Below, in pieces: positions 23,077-34,502 of a DNA stretch of 64,000 nucleotides. How positions within the stretch are numbered: position 1 is the first letter of the stretch; each line of letters starts with the position of its first letter. The stretch is from Neelides folsomi (Eukaryota > Arthropoda > Collembola > Neelipleona > Neelidae), in assembly GCA_034687125.1 (NCBI GenBank), contig JAQGBZ010000076.1, positions 1 to 64,000 of the forward strand. Reading direction: 5' to 3'. Under the pieces are notes generated by a model. The model was not told where the DNA came from and did not search any database. It saw only the letters and a program-made list of their open reading frames with translations. Both the position numbers and the translations under genes were made by a program.

Positions 23077-25372
23077 ATGTTAGAAATATTGGCATATCTT
23101 TTTTTAACATTTCTCATTGGATTATTAACTGTAATATTCATTTATGGACGAAATACCTACGGAAAATTGGAAGAAATGAATATTCCTGTTATTAAGCCAA
23201 GTTTTTTATTTGGTTCAAGACCCATGATGCACAAAATGTTAATCCATGAAGAAGACCAACGTGACACAAAAAGACTCGGGAAAATTTGGGGCGTGAGTTG
23301 TTTTTGACATAATTAGAATAAATTAGAATAAACTTGAAATAATTTTAAATACAATGACATGAATATTTATTCTTTAGATGTACGAAGGAAAAGCACCGTT
23401 TGTTTTCGTCTCAGACATTGAGCTCATAAAATTAATTTTCATAAAGGATTTTGACCACTTTCATGATAAAAGAACTTTTGATCACGAATCACCTACTCTT
23501 ATAAATCAAATACTTGATATGCTTCCTGGTAATGAAACTTCAAGATTAAAACATTAATTATTTCAAAAATACAATTCGTATGAAATATACCTACTCTCGT
23601 TAGAACGTTAGCTCTTGAGTTCCCGCTTTTTTAGAACATCATTTAGATAAGCATAATTTATATCTATCTAAAACTAATGTAAAACTAAATGATGATCTAA
23701 TAGTGGGAACTTAAGAGCTAACTTTCTAACGAGTGTACTTACATTAAATTTTAATTATTTTATAACAATTTTCTTAAAAGGAGAAAAATGGAAAGTGTTA
23801 AGAAATGCACTGACTCCGACGTTTACAACTGGTATTTTGTATAAAAAATTATAAAAATCGAATTATCACAATTTCTGATTAAGAATTTAATAAACAGGTA
23901 AACTGAAACTGATGAGCAAATTGATCATTGATACTTGCAAAGACTCGGCTGATTATTTACATGAAGAATTGAAAGAATGCAACGAAAAAATATTTGATTA
24001 TAATGAGTAAATATAAAAATTTACATATTTAATTTATTTACCTTATACTATACATGATCTGCATGATCACAAATTATTTTTAAGCTTAACCTGTTAAACC
24101 ATAGTACGATGAACAGTATGGTTTAATATTTATGTAGGTAGATTATTTATGTTAATAAAAAATACAAAGAGGCACATTATAATATTTACCATTTACATAA
24201 TAGTAATCTACAATTGACTATTAAGATAATGAGATTTTACTATATTTATCTTAAAGTTAGTGCATATATTTAATTTTTTTAGTTTTTACATTGGAGTCAC
24301 TGCTGACATTATGGCTCGTACCATTTTTGCAACAAAATTTGGCGCATTGAGAGATCCAAACAATCAATTCCTTAAGTACATCAATAAATTGAATTTTGAT
24401 CAAGGAGAAGAAGTGAATTTCATGCTTTCTGTAGCAAGTAATGAAAAACATTAAGCTAAAATCAAATAAAGTATTATTAATTAAATATTTTTAAGCAATC
24501 ATATAATATTAAAAAATGATATTCATTATTGGTTAATAAACAATTTAGTGACATTTCCCATCATGATGAAATGGATCCCTGTGGGGTTTGATGCAAAAAC
24601 AATGGAATTTTGGGGAGAAACTCTCAACAAAATAATAAAAGAACGACAGGAGAGCGGCGTTGTCCAAAACGACTTTGTCGACACAATGGTTGAACTCCTC
24701 AAAGAAGTGAATTCCGCTGAATTCAAAAGACTGGGAATTGTCCGAGAATCCGTTCTCGCCCAGTCGATATTTTTCCTTATTGCTGGATTTGAAACGACCG
24801 CCAGCACCCTCACGCTTCTCTCTTACAATTTAGCTAAAGATGAAAAGATTCAGAGCAAATTGTTAGAAGAAATTGACAAGTTTTATGCAAAGAATTCAGA
24901 AATGACTTATTCAAATTTGGTTGAACTTCCATATTTAAATGCCTGCATTCAAGAAACTCTTCGAATTTATCCCCCGCTTCTACGAGTGGAGAGAAATTGC
25001 ATGAAAGATTGGAGCGATCCCGAAGGGCGGTTTACAATTAAAAAGGGAACCACAATTCAAGTTCCTGTTTATGCAATTCACCATGATCCGGAATTTTATC
25101 CAGATCCGGAAAAATTCAACCCGGAGAGATTTATGCCAGAAAACAAAGATCAACTGACGCCTTATACATTTTTGACTTTTGGATTGGGCCCACACAATTG
25201 CATTGCAGTTAGATTTTCTTTTGAAATGCTCACAATAGCAATGGCGAACATTTTGAGAGATTTTAAATTCCAATCTACGGAGGAGACAAAATTGAAATTT
25301 ATGACCGGACGGACAGTTTTAATGAAACATGAAATAATTAAAGGAAATATTGTGAAAAGAAATAAAAATTAA
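23077..25372 (+). CDS. Cytochrome P450 A (near clan CYP3), 501 aa, six exons
   Basis: Exons 23077-23292, 23378-23528, 23781-23831, 23898-24006, 24283-24437 and 24549-25372 give 501 residues in consistent phase. The N-terminal hydrophobic anchor (YLFLTFLIGLLTVIFIYGR) places it in the endoplasmic reticulum. The I-helix reads FLIAGFETTAST (AGxET oxygen-activation motif), K-helix ETLRIYPP (ExxR), and the PERF motif is FNPERFMPE. The heme loop reads FGLGPHNCIAVRF. Cys is present, but the usual Arg two residues before it is His, and the Gly two residues after it is Ala. Family role: NADPH-P450 reductase-dependent monooxygenation, typically of xenobiotics or endogenous lipids. It is first of three tandem copies with identical exon layout. 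Confidence 0.92.
23594..23735. mobile_element. MITE-like foldback in intron 2 of P450 A
   Basis: Imperfect inverted repeats, CTCTCGTTAGAACGTTAGCT at the left and its reverse-complement-like counterpart ending CTAACTTTCTAACGAGTG at the right, are flanked on both sides by TA (23592-23593, 23736-23737). It is ~142 bp with no coding capacity, as expected of a Tc1/mariner-type non-autonomous element. Confidence 0.55.
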
Positions 25373-26059
25373 ATCAATTTGTCAAATATTTATCAAATTC
25401 ATCTATTATTTTGATTCTTTGATACCTATATTTTTTAACTACTCCCTGGGCAGGAAACAGAAAGGAAAATCGTTTGGTTTGGGCTTGCATTTCTTTTCCT
25501 TGCTGCGCGCAGATTTTCCATTCTCTTTCTTGCCCAGGGAGTATATTGTATAAACACTACTAATATATATATGTATCTTGGTTAGATTGGTTGAGCTATC
25601 ATTAAATTACCACTTTGCATTTGAATGGACACAATAAAAGTATGTACTTTTATAATAAATATTCTTTCATTATTATGCAAAATGCCTTCCTTAGTTGAAT
25701 CTGTAATTAAACTGAAAAATATTTTGAAAAATATTTTATTAATGGTGTAATTATTTTAGGAGCCATAAATTTCTTAATGCTGTTATAAAAGTGTAATGTT
25801 TGTAATCTTTTAAATTTTTTAATGCTTTGATTCCCATTATTCCTAACTTTAAGGAACAATAATATTATTTGTCTTAATAGTATGATAGTAATCAGGATCA
25901 GGATGAATAAACAATTATAAATATTCAACCTCACACATGCTTGATAATTACATAGCAGTTAGCAGATAAGTTCTTAATACAATTAATCAGATTGAAAAAG
26001 CATAAACTATATATGGTGGTAGTATAATATACATACATTGTTTAAGTCATATACCTACC
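25373..26059. other. Intergenic between P450 A and B
   Basis: No gene seen. It contains the hairpin element at 25442-25541. The 75-codon minus frame at 25707-25934 looks like chance. Confidence 0.4.
25442..25541. mobile_element. 100-bp TA-flanked MITE
   Basis: The left terminus CTCCCTGGGCAGGAAACAG and the right terminus (reverse complement CTCCCTGGGCAAGAAAGAG) are ~29 bp inverted repeats, flanked by TA at 25440-25441 and 25542-25543. The CTCCCT start resembles Stowaway/mariner ends. It lies ~70 bp after the P450 A stop codon. Confidence 0.65.
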
Positions 26060-26104
26060 ATACTCTAAACGCCCATTGAGATAAATTCAAGGGCAAACCT
26101 CGTT
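26060..26104 (+). promoter_or_regulatory. Upstream block of P450 B shared with P450 A
   Basis: ATACTCTAAACGCC and ATAAATTCAAGGGCAAACCT nearly repeat 22901-22936. No TATA box as good as that of gene A follows; TTTTTATTTAACTC at ~26126-26139 is a weak candidate. Confidence 0.4.
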
Positions 26105-26294
26105 GTGTGAAAAAATTGAAGTGAATTTTTTATTTAACTCTCGCACCTTTGTTGCGTGAGGAACGAATTTGGAATCTTTTAAGTAAATACATTAAAGCCT
26201 AACTTTTGTTTAATTAATTTAAATAAAAGAATATTAATTATTTAAAATTTTAAGTGAAATAATATTAAAATACAAGTTTGAAAAATAATTAAAA

Positions 26295-28452
26295 ATGTTC
26301 GAATTATTGGCATATATTTTGTTTACGTTGTTCATTGGATTATTAATTATAATATTCATCTATGGACGATCAACCTATGGAATGTTGGAAGAAATGAATA
26401 TTCCTATTATTAAACCATATTTGTTATTTGGCTCAAGACCCATGATGCACAAAATGTTAATCCATGAAGAAGACCAACGTGACACAAAAAGACTCGGGAA
26501 AATTTGGGGCGTGAGTGGTTTTTAACTTATTGTTAATTAGAATAAATAAGAATAAACTTGAAATATTTTTAAATACAATGACATGAATAGTTTATACTAA
26601 TTTGGAACAATTGTGAATCTCATTTTAAACCATAATTAACACGCGTTTTTCTTCTTTAGATGTACGAAGGGAAAACTCCGTTTGTTTTTGTCTCAGACAT
26701 CGAACTTGTTAAACTCATCTTCATCAAGGATTTTGACCACTTCCATGATAAAAGATCTTTTGATATCAAAATTCCTCTTATTAATGAAATGCTGGATATG
26801 CTTCCGGGTAATGAAATGATCCAACCAACATTGTTTATTTAAATTCAAAGATAACTTTAAAAGACAATTTCCATATTTTACCTACCTAAATTATTAAACA
26901 ATATATTTTCATAAGTAAATACCATGTGGCTATTGTAGGTACATTACTTAAATAAATAGATTATACATTTTTTATAAAATTGATTAATTTATTCAAGGGG
27001 AAAAATGGAAAGCTATTAGAAATTCATTGACTCCAACTTTTACAACGGGTGATTTTTATTATGCATTAAAAAGATTATAATGTTATGAGCATTAAATTAT
27101 AGAATTTTTTAAATATTTAAAAAACAGGTAAAATTAAACTGATGAGCAAATTGATCTTTGATGCTTGCAAAGATTCTGCTGATTATTTACATGAAGAATT
27201 GAAAGAAAGCAATGAAAAAACGTTTAATTATAAAGAGTAATGGAATATTTATTTATTTATTTTAAAAATTTATATTTGTATTAAATACAATTTTGCATAT
27301 TTTATTTCAATAGAGAAAGATTAAGAAATTAAGATTTGATAATTTAATTGATTTTAGCTTTTATGTTGGACTGACTGCTGATGTTATTGCACGAACTGTT
27401 TTTGCAATTAAAGTTGACTCAATGAGAGATCCGGACAATCAATTTCTTAAAAACATCAATAAGTTGAATTTTGATCAAGGAGATGAAATGAATTTTTTTC
27501 TAACAGTTGCAAGTAATAACTTAAAACAATACTAATATTAAATCCCATCATATAATTAATTGATAATTGGGATAATTTAATGTTTAAAGTAATAAAAATA
27601 TTAATGATAAAAAAACTTATTTATGAAGTGACATTTCCCATCATGATGGATTGGATGCCCGGCATGATGGATCCAAAAACTATTGAATATTGGGGAGATA
27701 TTCTGAACAGAATTGTGAAAGAACGCCAGGATAGCGGCGTTGTCCAAAATGACTTTGTCGACACGGTGGTTGAACTCCTCAAAGAACTCGATTCACCCGA
27801 ATTCAAAAGGCTTGGAATTGTTCGCGAATCCATTCTCGCCCAATCGTTATTTTTCCTTATTGCTGGATTTGAAACGACCGCCAACACCCTCACGCTTCTT
27901 TCTTACCATTTAGCTAAAGATGAAAAGATTCAGAACAAAGTGTTAGAAGAAGTTGACAAGTTTTATGCAAAGCATTCAGAAACGACTTATTCGAATTTGG
28001 CAGAACTTCCTTATTTAAATGCCTGCATTCATGAAACTCTCCGAATGTATCCGCCGCTCATTCGTGTAGAGAGAAATTGCATGAAAGATTGGAGCGATCC
28101 CGAAGGACGGCTTTCAATTAAAAAAGGAATCACAGTCCAAGTTCCTGTTTATACAATTCACCACGATCCTGAATATTATCCAGATCCATATAAATTCAAC
28201 CCAGAAAGATTCATGCCCGAAAACAAAGATCAACTGACGCCTTATACGTTTTTGACTTTTGGATTGGGCCCTCACAACTGCATTGGAAATCGATTCGCTT
28301 TTGAAGTCCTCAAAATGGCAATGGCGAACATTTTGAGAGATTTTAAATTCCAGCCTACGGACGAAACCAAATTGAAATTTATGAAAGGAAGGATTTTCTT
28401 AACGAAGCATGAAGTTTTTAAAGGAAATATTGTTAAAAGAAATAAAATTTAA
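26295..28452 (+). CDS. Cytochrome P450 B (near clan CYP3), 500 aa, six exons
   Basis: Exons 26295-26510, 26660-26807, 26998-27048, 27128-27236, 27358-27512 and 27629-28452, with the same phases as gene A. Long exon stretches are almost identical to A (for example the exon 1 end and most of exon 6), so this is a recent tandem duplicate. Motifs: ER anchor, LIAGFETTANTLT, ETLRMYPP, FNPERFMPE and the heme loop FGLGPHNCIGNRF, with the usual Gly after Cys retained and His in place of Arg. Catalytic residues look intact, so an active ER monooxygenase is likely; the substrate is unknown. Confidence 0.92.
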
Positions 28453-29298
28453 AACAATAATTTGTATAATTCTGTCATTTTTATGTGTAGGTATGTGATA
28501 TTAAAGTTTCTTTGTTAATTTGATAAGGAATGTAAAAGTTAAAACTAAAAGCTCTTATCTGTTACAAGTGTCCATTGTGTGAATTAATTTTTATCCATGT
28601 AACGCTTTTATTAACAGATTTATTTGATCGTATTGAGCAAGAGTAAGAATGAATGTCATTTAAAATAAGGCTCAATTATTGTTTTACAAAATAAACAAGT
28701 TTGTCATTATTGATAAAAATAATTAAGATAAAAATACACGAATTTCATTTTATAAACTTGAGCATTTTTAGTTGAAATAATCTTTTATGATTTATCTTAT
28801 TACTATACATGTGATTGCCACGTGCTAATTGTTATATACATTATTTTATATGATATATAAGGTACTAACATTGTTATAACATTGTACATAAATACACTAC
28901 TTAGGATTATACAAAGTTTTAGACACAGTGCAGTGTAATTAAATACATAATATTCACACCTACTGTGCTCTATGCTACGTACTATTATTAACAATACACT
29001 TATATATTCATATTGTCATTAATCTCATTAAAGTTGCATATTAATGTTATGTATATTATATTAAAAATAAGAGTATGAATTGCATAAAATACAGACATAT
29101 GTTATTCATCTAATCACTATCATACACCCAAAGGAGTTCCACGACGAAGTAATTGCAAAAAATGAAGGTCACAGAAAGATTCCTATTAAAGAGTGAAACT
29201 CCCTTTATGAAAATAACATTGAATTAATGAGCATAAAATCAAGCTTAATTTTACATGTCCAACCAAATATATGCGGATACATACATAGCATACTTATT
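28453..29298. other. Intergenic between P450 B and C
   Basis: AT-rich; no gene seen. A short less AT-rich patch at ~29125-29220 has no recognised motif. Confidence 0.4.
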
Positions 29299-29342
29299 TA
29301 TAAACCCTAATTTATTCAAATTCTTCTCATTCGAGTTCAGTT
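29299..29342 (+). promoter_or_regulatory. Candidate TATA and initiator of P450 C
   Basis: TATAAA at 29299-29304 and TTCAGTT at 29336-29342 precede the ATG at 29433. Spacing is ~40 bp, longer than ideal. The A/B-shared ACTCTAAACGCC block is not seen here, suggesting different regulation. Confidence 0.3.
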
Positions 29343-29432
29343 GAGTGTGGAACTCGCAAGAACAAAATTTCAATTCATTTACTTTTATTAACTTGATTTT
29401 TCAATTTTTTTCTTTATTTTTGAAAACTCAAA

Positions 29433-31671
29433 ATGATTTTTCTACTAATAGCATATGGGTTGATTACGTTTTTAATTGGTTTGATTACCGTAATGGTTAT
29501 TTACGGACGATGGTATTATGGAGAACTTGAAAAGTTGAATATTCCCGTTATTAAACCAAGTTTTTTATTCGGATCCAGACCAAATATGTACAAAAAGATT
29601 GTTCACGAGGAAGATTCACAATTGACAAATAAACTTGGAACTATTTGGGGTGTAAGTGATAATTTATATCATATCAATATTATAACAACATATTCTAATT
29701 TCTAAATAAATTTTAATTTTAATTAATTTATGGCCAATTTGAATTTTCACAAGATGTTAATTCTTTTCCAATACATTGTTTTAGATGTACGAAGGAAGAG
29801 AGCCCTTTGTTTTTGTGAGTGATTTAGATCTCATTCGACTCATTTTCATTAAGGATTTTGATCACTTTCATGATAAAAGAAGCTTTGACTTAAAAATGCC
29901 TCTTATAAATGAAATGTTGGATATGCAACCAGGTAAAGCGAAATCGTTACTGATATTTTACGATTATCAATCTAAGACATATTTTATATCATAATACGTA
30001 TTATTCGAATTTTACATTATAAGAGTACTAACATGTTGAACCTAAAATATTTTAGGAGATAAATGGAAAGCTTTAAGGAATGCACTAACTCCAACATTTA
30101 CAACAGGTTGAATTTTTAATATAATTTTTTTTATCATACTCGTATTAATAATATCATTATTCTTATGATTATTTTACATTTTACTATGTTTTATAGGAAA
30201 AATCAAATACATGAGCCAAATGATATCAGAAGCTTGTCAAAACACAGTTCAGTTTTTAAGGGAAGAAACAATGGAAGAGGGAGGCAAAAGTTTTGATTTT
30301 AAAAGGTAAGCATAAAATTACAAATTAATACAGGGTGTGTCTAAAGTCGTTTCCGATTTCTAATCTTACTATCTAGAAATCCGATTCCGATTTCTAGATA
30401 GTAAGATTAGAACGACTTTAGACACACCCTGTATATTAATTATTAATTATATTCATTTATTGAATCAATGGTTTTACAAGTATGTATATCTAATTAACTC
30501 ATAATTAATCAAAAATTAGATAACATTATATCATAATATTTATAAAATTTATATAAATATAATACTTATAAGTACTTAAATCATACATATTAATATGTGG
30601 TTTATTAAACAGATTTTACATTGGATTGACTGCCGATTCAATTTCTCGTGCGGTTTTTGCAACAAAGTTCAATGCACTTCGAGATCCTAATAATATTTTT
30701 TTTAAAAACATTGAAAAATTGAATTTTGACAATGGAGATGAAATGAACTTCATGTTTACATTTGTTTGTAAGTCATAGTTAGTAGTGAATTGTAAAAAAT
30801 TATAAATTGAATTAAAAGTTGTAATTGGAAATACATAAATTACGTTTCAGCCACGTTTCCAATTTTTATGGATTTTTTCCCTGGAATAATGGCACCAGAA
30901 GTTGTCGAATTTTGGAGACAAATTTTGGAAAAAATTGTGAAAGAACGACAAGAGAGTGGAATTCCGCATGGCGACTTTGTTGACACGATGGTTGAACTCC
31001 TCAAAGAAGTTAATTCCCCAGAATTCGAAAAATTAGGAATTTCCCGGACCACTATTCTTTCACAATCGCTCCTTTTCTTATTCGCTGGTTATGACACAAC
31101 AGCGATCACTCTAACAATGTTATCATACAATTTGGCAACCAATCCAGACGTTCAAGAAAGGCTTTTAAGCGAAATTGACAATTTTTATGAAGAACATTCC
31201 GAAGCAAATTATTCAAACATTGGAGAAATGCCATTTTTGCACGCGTGTGTTAACGAAACTTTGCGTTTGTGCGCTCCGCTTATTCGGCTTGAGAGGAAAT
31301 GTATGAAAGATTGGAAAGATCCACAAGGACGTTTGGCAATTAAGAAAGGGATGGTTGTTCAAGTTCCAGTTTGGTCAATTCATTTAAATCCTCAATATTA
31401 CCCGGATCCGCTTAAATTCAATCCTGAGCGATTTTTACCCGAAAACAAGGACAAATTGACTCCTTATACTTTTCTCTCATTTGGAGTTGGCCCACACAAT
31501 TGCATTGGGAATCGGTTTGCCCTGGAAGTTGTCAAATTGTCAATGGCAAGCATTTTGAAAGAATTTGAATTCAAAGCAACTGAAGAAACAAAGTTGAAAT
31601 TTCGAACTGGAAGAACTTTCCTGGTTTTGCCTGAACCCATCAAGGGGAAAATTGTAAGACGTAATCATTAA
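29433..31671 (+). CDS. Cytochrome P450 C (near clan CYP3), 500 aa, six exons
   Basis: Exons 29433-29651, 29785-29932, 30056-30106, 30197-30305, 30613-30767 and 30851-31671, again the same layout. It is more diverged from A and B than they are from each other, so it branched earlier. Motifs: N-terminal anchor, LFAGYDTTAITLT (I-helix with Asp rather than Glu before the Thr pair), ETLRLCAPL (ExxR), FNPERFLPE, and the heme loop FGVGPHNCIGNRF with His for the usual Arg. Expected to be an ER monooxygenase; the substrate is unknown. A hairpin MITE sits in intron 4. Confidence 0.92.
30331..30431. mobile_element. 101-bp near-perfect hairpin MITE in intron 4 of P450 C
   Basis: CAGGGTGTGTCTAAAGTCGT at the left is matched exactly by ACGACTTTAGACACACCCTG at the right, and the interior (TCTAATCTTACTATCTAGAA) also pairs, so nearly the whole element folds on itself. 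TA flanks both ends. The CAGGGTG terminus is typical of Tc1/mariner-family elements. Confidence 0.75.
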
Positions 31672-31835
31672 ACGTTTAATTAATTGTTAAACCAATTGCT
31701 ATTTGAGAATAAATCTGAAATAAAAATCAATGATAATTTGTAAGAACATTATAAATAATGTGACTGAATAAAAATTAAATTGTAAATTGGTGACTAAGGT
31801 TATAATTTCATTGTTTTTCTTGAGTACTATCATTA

Positions 31836-32252
31836 CTAAAAAATCATACAATCATTTTTTGGCTGAGTTATTGTTTTCTGGCTAGGATTTCCGGCAACTA
31901 CCCAAGTATTTGGAAGATATAAATTACGGTAGTTACCGGGTGCCGTCACGGTAACTATCGTCAAACATTTAGGCAAACGCCGTCACGGTAGCTGCCGCAA
32001 CGGCACTAGGTAGTTACCTTAATGGCAACTCCAGATTCGATTTATTTCATTTATATTATGCTTAGGTTAGGTTAAGTTAGGTAAAAAGAACTAAAGTCGT
32101 AATTCTCATCAATATTAACCTAACCTATCCTAAATTAATCATAAACAAATAAAATTGAATAACTTTAATACTGAAGACAGATGCCGTCACGGCAACTACC
32201 TAAATTTGCCGGAAATCCCAGCCAGAAAACAATAACTCAGCCATTTTTTTAG
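31836..32252. mobile_element. 417-bp MITE downstream of P450 C
   Basis: The inverted arms (TGGCTGAGTTATTGTTTTCT left, its complement at 32220-32242 right, extending into a GGATTTCCGGCAACTACC-type stretch) are ~50 bp. The outer ends read CTAAAAAA / TTTTTTAG, flanked by TA. The interior has repeated GCCGTCACGG-type units that themselves form inverted repeats. No coding capacity. The left arm has an extra ~15 bp between CTAAAAAA and the main arm. Confidence 0.6.
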
Positions 32253-32353
32253 TATAGTAGAATTAGAAATTGGCAATTTTTAAATTTTTAAACATTTCTT
32301 TAATTTACATTTAATTATATTTTACTTAATAAAAATCAAGTCTGTAACGCATC

Positions 32354-33433
32354 ATGGCTATTGATCTCATTTACTTGGAAAAAATTCCAGGAATTCTGAA
32401 ACTGAATCTTTGTAAGAAATCGATTTAATAGTCAATAATATAAAATATTAATTTCAATTTTTAACTTAAGCTCTTGAACATAATCGTGACATGTTTGGCT
32501 TGTGCTGGCTATTTTGACTCGCCCTTTATAAGAGATCCCGATATATTCAATCGCGAGAAAGGCCGAATTGTAACCTTTGATCCTAATATTCCAATTTCTT
32601 CATTTTGGAATTCGATGCATGAACATGTGCTCTTCATTTCATCCCTCATTGCTAACTTCTTTTTAACTGGATATTTAATTCTTCACATTGTCATGCCCGA
32701 AACCAGACCCAAATTGCCCAACAGGATTATTGTAAGATTTCAAAATTACAAAAATATAAGTTTTTCATTGACAAAAGCATTAAGTTTATTACCATTATTT
32801 GATTTTTATTGACCAACTTACAGGACGCGATTTTTCACTTCATATTTGCCCTTCTTATCTTTTTGGGTAATTATTTTTTACTAATTAAGTTAAGTATTTA
32901 CATGAAGTTTTTTACATGTATTTGTATCTAAGTAAATATAACATTATACATATCATACATACCATGGTATTAATTATAATTATTATAATTATGATACTTA
33001 ATGCTAGTAGGAAACTCACAATTTATTAATTATTCAATGTTTATCTACCATTGACCAAGATGTTATTAAATTACTTTTTGTTATTATAGGAGGGGTCTTC
33101 ATGAGGTTGTCCGTATAAATAGAGAGGCGGCTGACATTTTTGTCTGCAGAACTTTGAGACCTTGTGATGTTAATCCGAACTTTTGTCAACGATACAACGT
33201 TAAACTTGCTGCAGGCGTAAGTACCCACCCATATTCGTTTTTATCTTTTCTTAATACAAACTAAATAAGTTCGAGGTATACATACGCAGAAGCTAAGTAT
33301 TAAAAAGTGTATAAAGTATAAGAAGCTTTAATATTAAATTCTGTAAGTGATGTTTATATTTCAGCCAATCGCATTCATCAATTCGATTCTCTACGTCGTC
33401 ACAGGAGTCATCGTAATTGTAATCAAGACGTAA
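32354..33433 (+). pseudogene. MARVEL-type four-pass membrane protein with two frame breaks
   Basis: Exon-like segments 32354-32411 (MAIDLIYLEKIPGILKL), 32471-32731 (LNIIVTCLACAG, then HVLFISSLIANFFLTGYLIL), 32824-32866 (AIFHFIFALLIFLG), 33090-33216 (INREAADIFVCRTL) and 33365-33433 (INSILYVVTGVIVIVIKT) encode the four membrane helices of a MARVEL (CMTM/occludin-like) protein, with canonical GT/AG borders. But joins 1-2 and 3-4 are out of frame by one base each. Both breaks lie by short homopolymers (TTT at 32409-32411, GGGG at 33092-33095). Either this is a recent pseudogene or the assembly has two indels; the second is quite possible. Family members shape membranes and vesicles or junctions. 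Confidence 0.6.
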
Positions 33434-33763
33434 TTGGAATCCCAGGCTCTCAAAGATGTCAACATGACGCATCAGAAAAATACTTACATTCAGAATCTAA
33501 AATAATTCTAATTCAATCATTCGATAAATTTTCAATGATTTTGTCAACCAAAATTTTAGTAACAATGAATATTTATTATAAAAAATAAAGAATTAAAGAT
33601 CACCATTGATTCTTATACCTATGATATATGATGAGAATGAGTATAATGTAATGAATGTATTTAATTCACATTCTCACATTCGTCGTAATATGATAAAAAT
33701 TATTTGAAATTGGTATTTAGATTTTATTAAAAATATAAATCTAATCACTCCAATCCAAATAGA

Positions 33764-33815
<52 letters not shown>

Positions 33816-34022
33816 CACTCCAATCAGTAAATGCTTGCAACGAAGTTTTTTATTTTTGCTTTGGTATAAATAAATAAATAAATAAGTTATTTCTTTGTAT
33901 CTATTCTTTTCCCATTTTTCCATATTTCTTGAATGCTATATTAATATAAATTGCATAAAAAATTAATAAGTTAATACATTTGTTATAATAATATTTTTAA
34001 TAAAAATTTGAAATATTTGAAA
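33434..34022. other. Intergenic with microsatellite
   Basis: No gene seen. It contains the ATT microsatellite at ~33765-33811. Confidence 0.4.
33765..33811. repeat. (ATT)n microsatellite with duplicated flank
   Basis: About 15 ATT units. TAATCACTCCAATC occurs on both sides (from ~33741 and from ~33812), suggesting the tract arose with, or was duplicated by, a slippage or insertion event. Confidence 0.85.
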
Positions 34023-34502
34023 TTAAACCAAATCATTCATCATTTTAATACCATCATAAATATTAATTAAGATTTGTAAGTTATCTTCGGTCATAAATGG
34101 AAGTTTGAAGTTTGTAAAATCTCTATTTGAAGATTTATCTTTGTCTCCCAAGATCAACACAGCATTATATAATAAAGCTGCTACAACGATGACAAGAAAC
34201 GCGGTCCAAATACAATAAAGAATCGTGGTCCAATCAATTTTAAATCCAGATAGTGCATTTAATTGCCCTCCGCCAATTTCATTCAAAATATTTGGTTTGA
34301 ATGTTGTTGTTTGATTAATTCTATCCAAAAGATTGAAATAACCAAATGTTCTGCTCCCATTTGTTGGAATGTCGAGGTCGAGCGATTTTTTGATAAATGT
34401 ATTTTTCACAATTTGCTCGTTTGGAGGGAAATGTTTAGATTCCGTAAAAGAAGTAATAAATAATAAATAAAATGAAAAATATATAAAAATAATTTTAACC
34501 AT
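34023..34502 (-). CDS. Hypothetical secreted/single-pass membrane protein, 159 aa
   Basis: An intact intronless frame. The N-terminus MVKIIFIYFSFYLLFITSF is a clear signal peptide. An ectodomain of ~70 residues carries one NQT and one NGS sequon. A strong membrane helix lies at ~residues 93-120 (TILYCIWTAFLVIVVAALLY), followed by a ~35-residue cytosolic tail. That is type I topology. No domain or family is recognised. Its hydrophobic signals are well placed, so it is likelier to be real than most small frames here. Confidence 0.5.
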   Translation of the reverse strand: MVKIIFIYFSFYLLFITSFTESKHFPPNEQIVKNTFIKKSLDLDIPTNGSRTFGYFNLLDRINQTTTFKPNILNEIGGGQLNALSGFKIDWTTILYCIWTAFLVIVVAALLYNAVLILGDKDKSSNRDFTNFKLPFMTEDNLQILINIYDGIKMMNDLV

